Shown: piece after piece, positions 16,868 to 24,277 of the stretch
How positions within the stretch are numbered: position 1 is the first letter of the stretch
Layout of the letters: each line of letters begins with the position of its first letter
From: Hydrogenophaga sp. RAC07
Lineage (GTDB): Bacteria > Pseudomonadota > Gammaproteobacteria > Burkholderiales > Burkholderiaceae_C
Reading direction: 5' to 3'
Assembly (NCBI RefSeq): GCF_001713375.1
Contig: NZ_CP016449.1
Coordinates: forward strand, 1,054,001 to 1,118,000
DNA length: 64,000 bases
Notes under the pieces: model-generated
Told to the model about the DNA's origin: nothing
Seen by the model: only the letters and a program-made list of their open reading frames with translations
The model's database searches: none
Made by a program: the position numbers and the translations under genes

Positions 16868-17602
16868 TCAGAGATCGAAGTTGGTGGGCATCATCACCAC
16901 GTCGCGAATCGTCATGCCGCGCGGGCGGGTGAGCATGAACAGCACCACGTCGGCCACTTCCGAGGCCTCGATCAGGCTGCCGCTGGCCTTGGCTTCGGCC
17001 AGCTTCCCGGCCGGCCAGTCGGCCAGCAGCGAGGTGATCACCGGCCCGGGCGAGATGGCGCCCATGCGGATGCCGTGCTTGAAGACCTGGCGTCGCACGG
17101 TCTGCACAAAGCAGTCGATGGCCCACTTGCTGGAGGCGTAGACCGGCTCCCACGGCGTGGGGAAATGCGCCGCCAGCGAGCTGGTGACGATGATGTCGCC
17201 GCTGCCGCGCGCGATCATGTGGGGCAGCACGCCGCGCACGTTCTTCATGACCACATTGACGTTCAGGTTGAGCATGCGGTCGATGGCATCGTCGCTGGCA
17301 TCGATCAGGTCGCCGCCCACGTAGAGGCCCGCGTTGGCGTGAAAGACATCGAGCCGGCCGGCAAGTGCGAGGATGCGCTCGGGCATGGACGCACATTGCA
17401 CGGGGTCCAGCAGGTCCAGCACCAGCGGCAGCGCGTCGGCGCCCAAGGTTTCGCAGGCTTTGGTGAGGGCTTGCGCGTCCCGGTCGACAAGCACCACCCG
17501 GGCGCCCGCCGCCAGCAGGGCCTGGGCGCTGGCGAAGCCGATGCCCGATGCGGCGCCCGTGACGGCGGCCACCTGGCCCTTCAAGGCTTGTGCAGGGCTC
17601 AT
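16868..17602 (-). CDS. rbtD: SDR oxidoreductase, probable ribitol 2-dehydrogenase
   Basis: This 244-residue short-chain dehydrogenase has the cofactor motif TGAASGIG (15-22), the NAG motif (90-92) and the catalytic triad Ser142, Tyr155 and Lys159 (YASSK). The segments FHANAG, WEPVYASSK, RRQVFKHGIRMG, PGPVITSLLADWP and TIRDVVMMP resemble Klebsiella ribitol 2-dehydrogenase as I recall it. It would oxidise ribitol to D-ribulose. It overlaps the ABC ATPase gene by 4 nt, so it is translationally coupled. No ribulokinase is present nearby. Confidence 0.78.
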   Translation of the reverse strand: MSPAQALKGQVAAVTGAASGIGFASAQALLAAGARVVLVDRDAQALTKACETLGADALPLVLDLLDPVQCASMPERILALAGRLDVFHANAGLYVGGDLIDASDDAIDRMLNLNVNVVMKNVRGVLPHMIARGSGDIIVTSSLAAHFPTPWEPVYASSKWAIDCFVQTVRRQVFKHGIRMGAISPGPVITSLLADWPAGKLAEAKASGSLIEASEVADVVLFMLTRPRGMTIRDVVMMPTNFDL

Positions 17603-18654
17603 GACGTGGCTTGAGCGGCGGTGCGGCCCACCACACGGCCGGCGTTGTCGAACCAGTGTGCGTGGTCGGTGGCGATGTCCAGCGTGACGGCCTCGCCCGG
17701 GGTGAGCGTGGTGCGCTCGCTCTGGCGCGCCACCAGCGGCGCCCCTTCGGCGGTTCTCAGGTAGATGAGCGTTTCGGCGCCGAGCGCTTCGATCAGGTCC
17801 ACCTTGCCTTTGATGGCACCCCGGCCGGCCGGGTTCACCACCACGTTCTCGGGCCGCAGGCCGATGGAGCCGCCCACCGCGCCTGCAGGCGCCTGCTGCT
17901 GGATCAGCGCAGGCATCTGCTGCAGCGGCGACACGTTCATCTGTGGCGTGCCGATGAACTGCGCCACGAACTGGTTGGCCGGGTGGTCGTAGAGCTCCAG
18001 CGGTGTGCCCACCTGCTCGATGACACCGTCGCGCAGCACCACCACACGGTCGGCCAGTGTCATCGCCTCCACCTGGTCGTGTGTCACGTAGATGGTGGTG
18101 GCGCCCAGGTCGCGGTGCAGCTTGGCGATCTCCACGCGGGTCTGGCCGCGCAGCGCGGCGTCCAGGTTGGACAGCGGCTCGTCGAACAGAAACACCTTGG
18201 GCGCACGCACGATGGCGCGGCCGATGGCGACCCTCTGGCGCTGCCCGCCCGAGAGCTCCTTGGGGGTGCGCTGCAGGTAGGGCGTGAGGTTGAGGATGTC
18301 GGCCGCGCGCTGCACCTTGTCCTGGATGACCTTGGGGTCGACCTTGGCGAGCTTGAGCGCAAAGCTCATGTTTTCAAACACGCTCATGTGTGGGTAGAGC
18401 GCGTAGCTCTGGAACACCATGGCCAGGTCGCGCTTGCTCGATGGCTGGTGCGTGATGTCGCGGCCTTCCAGGCGCAGGGTGCCGCCGTCGATGTGCTCCA
18501 GCCCTGCAATGAGCCGCAGCAGCGTGGACTTGCCGCAGCCCGAGGGCCCGACGAAGACGATGAACTCGCCCGGCTGGATGTCCAGATCGATGCCCTTGAT
18601 GGCGCGGTGTTCACCGAAGAATTTTTCGATGCCCTTGAGTTCCAGGTAAGCCAT
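17599..18654 (-). CDS. Sugar/polyol ABC transporter ATP-binding protein (CUT1, UgpC/MtlK-like)
   Basis: This 351-residue ATPase has Walker A GPSGCGKST (36-44), signature LSGGQ (134-138), Walker B FLFDEP (155-160) and a C-terminal TOBE/MalK-type regulatory domain. It energises the two permeases encoded just upstream. The ATG at 18654 is preceded by AGGA and starts the conserved MAYLELKGIEK. The open frame continues far upstream only because it runs antisense-like through the permease genes. Confidence 0.94.
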   Translation of the reverse strand: MAYLELKGIEKFFGEHRAIKGIDLDIQPGEFIVFVGPSGCGKSTLLRLIAGLEHIDGGTLRLEGRDITHQPSSKRDLAMVFQSYALYPHMSVFENMSFALKLAKVDPKVIQDKVQRAADILNLTPYLQRTPKELSGGQRQRVAIGRAIVRAPKVFLFDEPLSNLDAALRGQTRVEIAKLHRDLGATTIYVTHDQVEAMTLADRVVVLRDGVIEQVGTPLELYDHPANQFVAQFIGTPQMNVSPLQQMPALIQQQAPAGAVGGSIGLRPENVVVNPAGRGAIKGKVDLIEALGAETLIYLRTAEGAPLVARQSERTTLTPGEAVTLDIATDHAHWFDNAGRVVGRTAAQATS

Positions 18655-18674
18655 GGTTCGTGTCCTGAAGAGGT

Positions 18675-19505
18675 TTACTTGACGGCGCCGAAGGTGAGGC
18701 CTTGGACCAGTTGTTTCTGGCTGAACCAGCCGAACACCACGATGGGCGCAATGGCCATGAGCGAAGCGGCGGACAGCTTGGCCCAGAACAGGCCTTCGGG
18801 GCTGGAGTAGCTGGCGATCAGCGTGGCCAGCGTGCCGGCCTGGGCCGAACTCAGGTTCAGGCTCCAGAAGGCTTCGTTCCAGCTCAGCACCAGGCACAGC
18901 AGGCCGGTGGAGGCGAACGTGCCCAGCGACAGCGGCAGCAGCACCTTGGTGGCTTCCTGCCAGAGCGTGGCGCCGTCCATGCGCGCGGCCTCCAGGATTT
19001 CGTTGGGGATCTCCTTGAAGCCCGAATACAGCATCCACACCATGATGGGCAGGTTGGACAGCGTGAACACGATGATGAGACCGAGCTGCGTGTCGAGCAG
19101 GTGGCTCTTCTGTGCCAGCACATAGATGGGCACCAGCGCACCCACGGCCGGCATCATCTTGGTGGAGAGCATCCACATCAGGATGTCCTTGTCGTACTTG
19201 CCCTTGAAGAAGGCCATGGCGTAGGCCGCCGGCGCCGCAATGGCCAGACCGAGCAGGGTGGACACCACGCTCGTGACCACCGAGTTCCAGGCGTAGTGCA
19301 AGTAGTCGCTGCGCTCCTGCACCTCGTGGAAGTTCTCCAGCGTGGGTTTGAAGAACAGCTCGGGCGGGATCGCAATGGCCTGCAGCTCGGTCTTGAATGC
19401 GGTCAGCAGCAGCCAGCCCAGTGGAAAGAACAGCAGCAGGGCCACAGCCCAGGCGGCTACGGTGCGCACCGCGTAGGCGGGTGTGAAGGTGGATTCGCGT
19501 GCCAT
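18675..19505 (-). CDS. Sugar/polyol ABC transporter permease (MalG type)
   Basis: This 276-residue inner-membrane protein has six hydrophobic segments. The permease EAA loop reads EAARMDGATLWQEATKVLLPLSLG, the site that docks on the ATPase. It is the second permease of a CUT1 importer and resembles MtlG/SmoG proteins of polyol transporters. It lies 20 nt before the ATPase gene and 9 nt after the first permease. Confidence 0.93.
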   Translation of the reverse strand: MARESTFTPAYAVRTVAAWAVALLLFFPLGWLLLTAFKTELQAIAIPPELFFKPTLENFHEVQERSDYLHYAWNSVVTSVVSTLLGLAIAAPAAYAMAFFKGKYDKDILMWMLSTKMMPAVGALVPIYVLAQKSHLLDTQLGLIIVFTLSNLPIMVWMLYSGFKEIPNEILEAARMDGATLWQEATKVLLPLSLGTFASTGLLCLVLSWNEAFWSLNLSSAQAGTLATLIASYSSPEGLFWAKLSAASLMAIAPIVVFGWFSQKQLVQGLTFGAVK

Positions 19506-19514
19506 GGGTTGATC

Positions 19515-20375
19515 TCACTTGTCCAGATTTTTTCCGACCATGCGGATCAGGAAGATGGCCGCGATGTTGGCCAGCACCACCGCGAACAGCGCTCCGGCCG
19601 AGGCCACGCCGGCGTCGAAATTGAGCAGCGCCTGCTTGAAGATCAGGAAGGCCACGTTGGTGCTCGCGTCGCCCGGGCCTCCGCCGGTGGTGGTGTAGAT
19701 CTCGGCGAACACGCTGAGCAGGAAGATCATTTCGATCATCACCACCACCGCCACCGAGCGGCCCAGGTGCGGGATGTAGAGGTAGCGCAGTTGCTGCAGC
19801 CAGGTGGCGCCGTCCATGCGCGCGGCTTCGAGCTGCTCGCGGTTCATGCTCTGCAGCGAGGTCATGAAGATCAGCGTGGCAAACGGCAGCCATTGCCACG
19901 ACACCATGACGATGATGGAGAACAGCGGGTGATCGGTGAGCCAGTCCACCGGGGTGGCGCCGAAGAAGGTCCACACCTGTGCGAGCACGCCGTAGATGGG
20001 GTTCATCATCATGTTCTTCCACAGCAGCGCGTTCACCGTGGGCATGACGAAGAAGGGCGAGATCAGCAGCACGCGCACGAGACCGCGGCCGGCAAAGGGT
20101 TCGTTGATCAGCAGGGCGATGGCCGTGCCGAAACCCACGGTGATCAGGATCACGCTGCCCAGCAACAGCAGCGTGTTGAGCACCGCGGTGCCGAACGAGG
20201 CGTCGGTGACGAAGTACTCGAAGTTCTCCAGCCCGGCAAAGCCGGTCACATCCGGCTGCATCAGGTTGTAGCGGATCAGGCTGAAATAGATCGTCATCAC
20301 CAGCGGCACGATCATCCAGAGGAAGAGCGTGGCCACGGCGGGCGTGAGCAGCAGGCGGGGAAGCAGGCGGTTCAT
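19515..20375 (-). CDS. Sugar/polyol ABC transporter permease (MalF type)
   Basis: This 286-residue protein has six membrane segments. The EAA-type loop reads EAARMDGATWLQQLRYLYIP. It forms the channel with the MalG-type partner. The start at 20375 (MNRLLPRLLLTP) leaves a 171-nt gap to the binding-protein gene, filled by a large inverted repeat. A longer frame upstream runs through that repeat and is not coding. Confidence 0.92.
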   Translation of the reverse strand: MNRLLPRLLLTPAVATLFLWMIVPLVMTIYFSLIRYNLMQPDVTGFAGLENFEYFVTDASFGTAVLNTLLLLGSVILITVGFGTAIALLINEPFAGRGLVRVLLISPFFVMPTVNALLWKNMMMNPIYGVLAQVWTFFGATPVDWLTDHPLFSIIVMVSWQWLPFATLIFMTSLQSMNREQLEAARMDGATWLQQLRYLYIPHLGRSVAVVVMIEMIFLLSVFAEIYTTTGGGPGDASTNVAFLIFKQALLNFDAGVASAGALFAVVLANIAAIFLIRMVGKNLDK

Positions 20376-20412
20376 GGTGAGACCCTGAAGACGACAGACG
20401 CTTTTGCGAAGA

Positions 20413-20529
20413 CTCCCTCCCCCGCTGGGGGAGGGCAGGGGTGCGGGGCCGTCTCCGGGCAAAGGACTTCGCCGACAAAGCTTCTGCCAGCGTGCCCCCA
20501 CCCCAACCCTCCCCCAGCGGGGGAGGGAG
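20413..20529. repeat. Inverted pair of 23-bp GC-rich palindromic units
   Basis: A 23-bp unit at 20413-20435 recurs as its exact reverse complement at 20507-20529. Each unit is itself near-palindromic (C-rich arm, GCT or AGC centre, G-rich arm). This is the shape of REP/BIME-like intergenic repeats. It separates the highly needed binding-protein gene from the permease genes, so it may shield the upstream part of the message. Confidence 0.75.
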
Positions 20530-20546
20530 CCGACAGCCCCCCGGGC

Positions 20547-21854
20547 TTACTTGTAGTACCCGGCCTTCTTCATCTCACGCTCGGCCGCCACCTGCGAGGC
20601 CTTCAGCGCCGCGTCCACCGTGGTCTTGCCGGCCAGTGCCGCGCTCATCTGCTGTCCCACCGCGATACCGATCGCCTGGAACTCGGGAATGGCGGCGAAC
20701 TGCACGCCCACGTACGGGCTCTTGGGCAGGGTCGAGTCGGTCGGGTTGGCCGAGTCGATCGCCACCTTCTCGGCGGCTGCGAAGCGGGCCGCTTTCTGGA
20801 ACTCGGGCGAGGCGTAGGTGCTCTTGCGCGTGCCCGTGGGCACATTGGCCCAGCCATTGGTCTTGGCCACCAGCTGCACATAGTCCTTGCTCGTTGCCCA
20901 GGTGATGAACTTCTGCGCCGCGTCGACCTTCTTCGAACCGGCGGGAATGGCCAGGTTCCACGACCACAACCAGTTCGCGCCCTTGGGTGTGACGGCGGTG
21001 GGGGCCTGTGCAAACGCCATCTGGTCGGCCACCTTGGACTGCTTGGGATCGCTCACGAACGAGGCTGCGATGGTCGCGTCGATCCACATGCCGCACTTGC
21101 CGGAGTTGGTCAGTGCCAGGATCTCGTTGAAGCTGTTGGCCGACGAGCCGGGCGGGCCGTAGTTCTTCAGCAGGTCCACGTAGAAGGTGATCGCGTCCTT
21201 CCAGGGCTTGGTGTCGATCTGCGGCTTCCACTGCATGTCGAACCACTGGCCGCCGTGCGTGTTGACCAGCGTGGTCAGAAACGCCATGTTGTCGCCCCAG
21301 CCCGGCTTGCCGCGCAGGCAGATGCCGTACACGCCGTTCTTCGGGTCGTGCATCTTGGCCGCGAGGTCCTTGATCTGCACCCAGGTCGGGCGCTCGGGCA
21401 CCTGCACGCCGGCCTTGTCGGCCAGGTCCTTGCGGTACATCAGCATCGAGCTTTCGCCATAAAACGGCGCGGCAAACAGTTTGCCGTCGATCGACAGGCC
21501 GCTGCGGATCGCGGGCAGAAGATCGTCCACGTCGTAGCTGCCACCGGTCTTCAATTCCTGCAGCCAACCCTTCTTGCCCCAGATCGGCGCTTCGTACATG
21601 CCGATGGTCATCACGTCGAACTGGCCGCCCTTGGTGGCGATGTCGGTGGTGACGCGCTGGCGCAGCACACCTTCTTCGAGCGTGACCCACTTGAGCTTGA
21701 TGTCGGGGTTGGCGGTCTCGAAGACCTTGCCGAGTTTCTGCATCTCGATCATGTGGCCGTTGTTCACGGTGGCAATGACGAGCTCGGTGTTGGCGTGTGC
21801 GAAGCCGGCGCCCAGGAGGGCGGCGGCCAGAACAGAAGCGAGGCGGAATTTCAC
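20547..21854 (-). CDS. Sugar/polyol ABC transporter substrate-binding protein
   Basis: This 435-residue periplasmic binding protein (extracellular family 1) has a signal peptide ending near GAGFAHA (residue 21). The mature part begins NTELVIATVNNGHMIEMQKL, as in MtlE/SmoE-type polyol binders. It starts at GTG 21854 with a good AGGAG ribosome site 7 nt upstream. It is the first gene of the pentitol operon, so its promoter drives transport, both dehydrogenases, the regulator and xylulokinase. Arabinitol, ribitol or related polyols are the likely ligands. Confidence 0.92.
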   Translation of the reverse strand: MKFRLASVLAAALLGAGFAHANTELVIATVNNGHMIEMQKLGKVFETANPDIKLKWVTLEEGVLRQRVTTDIATKGGQFDVMTIGMYEAPIWGKKGWLQELKTGGSYDVDDLLPAIRSGLSIDGKLFAAPFYGESSMLMYRKDLADKAGVQVPERPTWVQIKDLAAKMHDPKNGVYGICLRGKPGWGDNMAFLTTLVNTHGGQWFDMQWKPQIDTKPWKDAITFYVDLLKNYGPPGSSANSFNEILALTNSGKCGMWIDATIAASFVSDPKQSKVADQMAFAQAPTAVTPKGANWLWSWNLAIPAGSKKVDAAQKFITWATSKDYVQLVAKTNGWANVPTGTRKSTYASPEFQKAARFAAAEKVAIDSANPTDSTLPKSPYVGVQFAAIPEFQAIGIAVGQQMSAALAGKTTVDAALKASQVAAEREMKKAGYYK

Positions 21855-21944
21855 GGTGTGTCTCCTGCGTTTTGGTGGGAAGCGGATGCGACGGCCTTCA
21901 GCAGACCGTGGACGGATTCTGGCCAAGGCTGCACGCGCGGTTTG

Positions 21945-21967
21945 TACGCAAGAGGGTGTCTTGCGTA
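21945..21967 (-). promoter_or_regulatory. Operator-like inverted repeat TACGCAAGA-N5-TCTTGCGTA
   Basis: Two perfect 9-bp arms (21945-21953 and 21959-21967) surround a 5-nt spacer. A further partial copy, CTCTTGCAT, lies just beyond. The site is about 90 nt upstream of the pentitol operon start, a typical activator position. The AraC protein encoded in the operon is the obvious candidate to bind it. Confidence 0.5.
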
Positions 21968-22042
21968 CTCTCTTGCATCTGAAAGTCGGTATTTACCCTA
22001 GGAATCGGCGCAGAGTTTGCGCCCGCGGAGGCTGACGAGGCG

Positions 22043-23068
22043 TCAGCTGCTTCCCCGCACCAGCAGTTCGAAGCCCAGATCCACCGAGTTCGCGGCGGGC
22101 ACCTCCCCGCGCATCAAGCCCAGCAGCATCTGCGCACTCGCCTCGCCCATTGCTTTGCGAGGGGTGCGCACGGTGGTCAGCGGCGGCACCATCTGGTCGC
22201 TGCCCGAGAGGTCGTTGAAGCCGGCCACCGCGATGCGGCCGGGCACGTCCACACCCAGGCGCAGCGCGGTGAGCAGTCCACCTTGCGCGAGGTCGTCGTT
22301 GCAGAAGAACACGGCGTCCACTTCGGGGCGGGTGCGCAGCAGGTCCTCAAGCAGCTCACCACCGAGCCGCATCGACGACGGTTGCGGGCTCAACAATTCG
22401 AGCCTGGCGTCGTACAGGCCGTGCTCGCGCAGGCAGCGGCGGTAGCCTTCGGCTCGCTGCAGGGTGCGCGGGTCGAGCTGGGCCGCCACAAAGGCGATGC
22501 GCTGGCGGCCGCGTTGCACCAGGTGTTCGGTGATGGCGTGGCCGGCTTCGGTTTGGGAGAAGCCCACGCAGTACACGTTGGGCGCTTGCGTGAGTTCCAT
22601 CAAATACACGCAGGGCACGCCGCTGCCCGCGATCATCTGGCGCGCGGCTTCGGTGCGATCGAAGCCGGTGAGCAGCAGGCCGGCCGGGCGGTGCGCGAGG
22701 TAGCTGCGCAGCAGCTGTTCTTCTTCTTGCGGCTCGTAGTGCGTCACGCCGATCATGGGCTGGTAGCCGTGGGGCAGCAGGGTGCGGTGCACAGCTTCAA
22801 GCACATCGACAAACAGCGCGTTGGACAACAGCGGCACCAGCACCGGCACCTGCGTGCTGCGCTGCGAGGCCAGCGCCCGCGCGGCGGGGTCGGGCACGTA
22901 GCCGAGTTGGTCGGCCGCGCGCTTGACGCGCTCCACCAGATCGGCCGCCACGCCGCGCTCTCCACGCAAGGCGCGAGAGGCGGTGATGGGGCTGACTTCG
23001 GCGGCCAGCGCCACGTCGCTGAGGGTGGTGCGCCCGCTGTGGCGGCGCTTGCGTTCGGTCGGTTCCAA
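22043..23068 (-). CDS. LacI family transcriptional regulator (probable gluconate repressor)
   Basis: This 341-residue regulator has an N-terminal helix-turn-helix (TLSDVALAAEVSPITASRALRG, about residues 14-35) and a periplasmic-binding-protein-like effector domain. The effector domain includes VFFCNDDLAQGGL and GIDVPGR-like VDVPGRIAVAGFNDL. The start is probably TTG at 23068, as no ATG or GTG is near the HTH. It is transcribed away from gntK and shares the intergenic region with two LacI-type palindromes. It most likely controls the gluconokinase/TRAP genes; it also lies upstream of the pentitol operon in the same direction. Confidence 0.9.
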   Translation of the reverse strand: MEPTERKRRHSGRTTLSDVALAAEVSPITASRALRGERGVAADLVERVKRAADQLGYVPDPAARALASQRSTQVPVLVPLLSNALFVDVLEAVHRTLLPHGYQPMIGVTHYEPQEEEQLLRSYLAHRPAGLLLTGFDRTEAARQMIAGSGVPCVYLMELTQAPNVYCVGFSQTEAGHAITEHLVQRGRQRIAFVAAQLDPRTLQRAEGYRRCLREHGLYDARLELLSPQPSSMRLGGELLEDLLRTRPEVDAVFFCNDDLAQGGLLTALRLGVDVPGRIAVAGFNDLSGSDQMVPPLTTVRTPRKAMGEASAQMLLGLMRGEVPAANSVDLGFELLVRGSS

Positions 23069-23106
23069 GGGTTTTCCCGGTATTTGGTGCGGATCGTGTG
23101 GCGTTA

Positions 23107-23120
23107 GGATAGCGCTGTCC
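23107..23120. promoter_or_regulatory. LacI-type operator GGATAGCGCTGTCC
   Basis: This is a 14-bp near-palindrome with the central AGCGCT common in LacI/GntR-family operators. It lies 39 nt upstream of the lacI-type start, on the regulator side of the divergent region. It shares ten leading bases with the second copy at 23231. Confidence 0.6.
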
Positions 23121-23230
23121 AAGGCCCTGCGCCACCCGAATTTACCCTGAATGGTCGGTGTTTCTCGGGGAGGCAACCGACGGACCACGGCGAAGCCACC
23201 CTCGCGATTCGCTCCTTTTTTAGCCCAATG

Positions 23231-23244
23231 GGATAGCGCTACCA
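23231..23244. promoter_or_regulatory. LacI-type operator GGATAGCGCTACCA next to the gntK start
   Basis: This second copy of the same operator ends one base before the gntK ATG. It replaces any Shine-Dalgarno. Binding would block transcription and, if the message is leaderless, the start itself. The two copies are 124 bp apart, a distance suited to DNA looping. Confidence 0.6.
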
Positions 23245-23245
23245 A

Positions 23246-23785
23246 ATGAAGAACCTGCCCGAAAACAGCTCCCTCGTCGTCATGGGCGTGGCGGGTTGTG
23301 GCAAATCCAGCCTGGGTCAGCGGTGTGCCGAGGCGCTGGGCCTGCCGCTGCTCGAAGGCGATGACTTTCATTCCGAGAGCAATGTGACCAAGATGCGCAG
23401 CGGCACGCCGCTGAGCGACGACGACCGCGCGGCCTGGCTGGAGGCGTTGGCCACGCAGTTGCAGGCGCATCCACAAGGCGTGGTGCTGACCTGCTCGGCG
23501 CTCAAGCAGCGCTACCGCGAGCGCCTGCGCGCCGCCGCCCCCGGCCTGCGCTTCGTGTTTCTCGACCTCACGCAAGACCAGGCCCGTGCCCGCGTGGCTG
23601 CGCGACCCGCGCACCTGTTCCCGGTGAGCCTGGTGGCCAGCCAGTTCGCCGCGCTGGAAGACCCGCGCTTTGAACCCGGTGTGTTGCGCCTGGACGCCAC
23701 GCAACCGTTGAAAGACCTGGGCTCGGCCGTGGTGCGCTGGGTGCGCAGCGCACCCGCCCCCGCCACCCTGGAGAGCCGCTCATGA
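23246..23785 (+). CDS. gntK: Gluconokinase
   Basis: This 179-residue thermoresistant-type gluconate kinase has the P-loop GVAGCGKS (14-21). Further motifs are LLEGDDFHSESNVTKM, GTPLSDDDRAAWL, TCSALKQRYRERLR and PAHLFPVSLVASQFAALE. It makes 6-phosphogluconate, which the edd/eda pair encoded 5 kb downstream would cleave. Its stop overlaps the next TRAP gene by 4 nt. The start codon is almost in contact with an operator. Confidence 0.96.
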   Translation: MKNLPENSSLVVMGVAGCGKSSLGQRCAEALGLPLLEGDDFHSESNVTKMRSGTPLSDDDRAAWLEALATQLQAHPQGVVLTCSALKQRYRERLRAAAPGLRFVFLDLTQDQARARVAARPAHLFPVSLVASQFAALEDPRFEPGVLRLDATQPLKDLGSAVVRWVRSAPAPATLESRS

Positions 23786-24273
23786 AATCGGGCCATGTTT
23801 TGAAACACGGGGCCGAAGCCCTGCTCGCGCTGTGCCTGGCCGGCATGGTGGTGTGTGTGTTGGGCAACGTGGTGCTGCGCTACGGTTTCAACAGCGGCAT
23901 CAACGCCACCGAAGAACTCTCGCGCCTGCTGTTCGTGTGGATGGTGTTCTTGGGCGCAACCGCCGCTTACCCGCTGGGCCAGCACATGGCCTTCACCAGC
24001 CTGGTGGGGGCGCTGCGCGACAAGCCCGCGCTGTTCGCCACCGCGACGCTGGCCATCCGCCTGCTGGTGCTGCTGGCTTGTGTGTTGCTGGGCCGGGGCG
24101 CCTGGCAGCAGGTGGTGGTGGGCATGGAGAGCAATTCGGTGGTGCTCGGTTACCCGGTGGCGCTGTTGCCGCTGCCCGCGCTGCTGTGTTCGTTGGCCAT
24201 CGGCCTCATGGTGCTGATCGAGATCGTGCGGCGCACGCCGCTCGACCTGGGCCACCAGGCCGAGATGGAGTAG
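23782..24273 (+). CDS. TRAP transporter small permease (gluconate cluster)
   Basis: This 163-residue DctQ-type protein has four hydrophobic helices and the family block RYGFNSGINATEELSRLLFVWMVFLG. It is translationally coupled to gntK by an ATGA overlap. Its partner large permease follows after 4 nt. Location suggests gluconate or another aldonate as the cargo. Confidence 0.9.
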   Translation: MKSGHVLKHGAEALLALCLAGMVVCVLGNVVLRYGFNSGINATEELSRLLFVWMVFLGATAAYPLGQHMAFTSLVGALRDKPALFATATLAIRLLVLLACVLLGRGAWQQVVVGMESNSVVLGYPVALLPLPALLCSLAIGLMVLIEIVRRTPLDLGHQAEME

Positions 24274-24277
24274 GACC

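Noticed and set aside
17599..20478. A 959-residue frame that looks like a fused permease-ATPase
   Set aside because: The ATPase starts at 18654 with its own ribosome site. The upstream part is out of frame with the permease genes, so it is not a fusion.
18702..22001. A 1099-residue plus-strand open frame
   Set aside because: It runs antisense through three ABC transporter genes with clear families, contains the intergenic repeat, and has no recognisable domain.
22043..23704. Long version of the LacI regulator with about 210 extra residues
   Set aside because: The extension is antisense to gntK and spans both operators; the helix-turn-helix begins right after the TTG at 23068.
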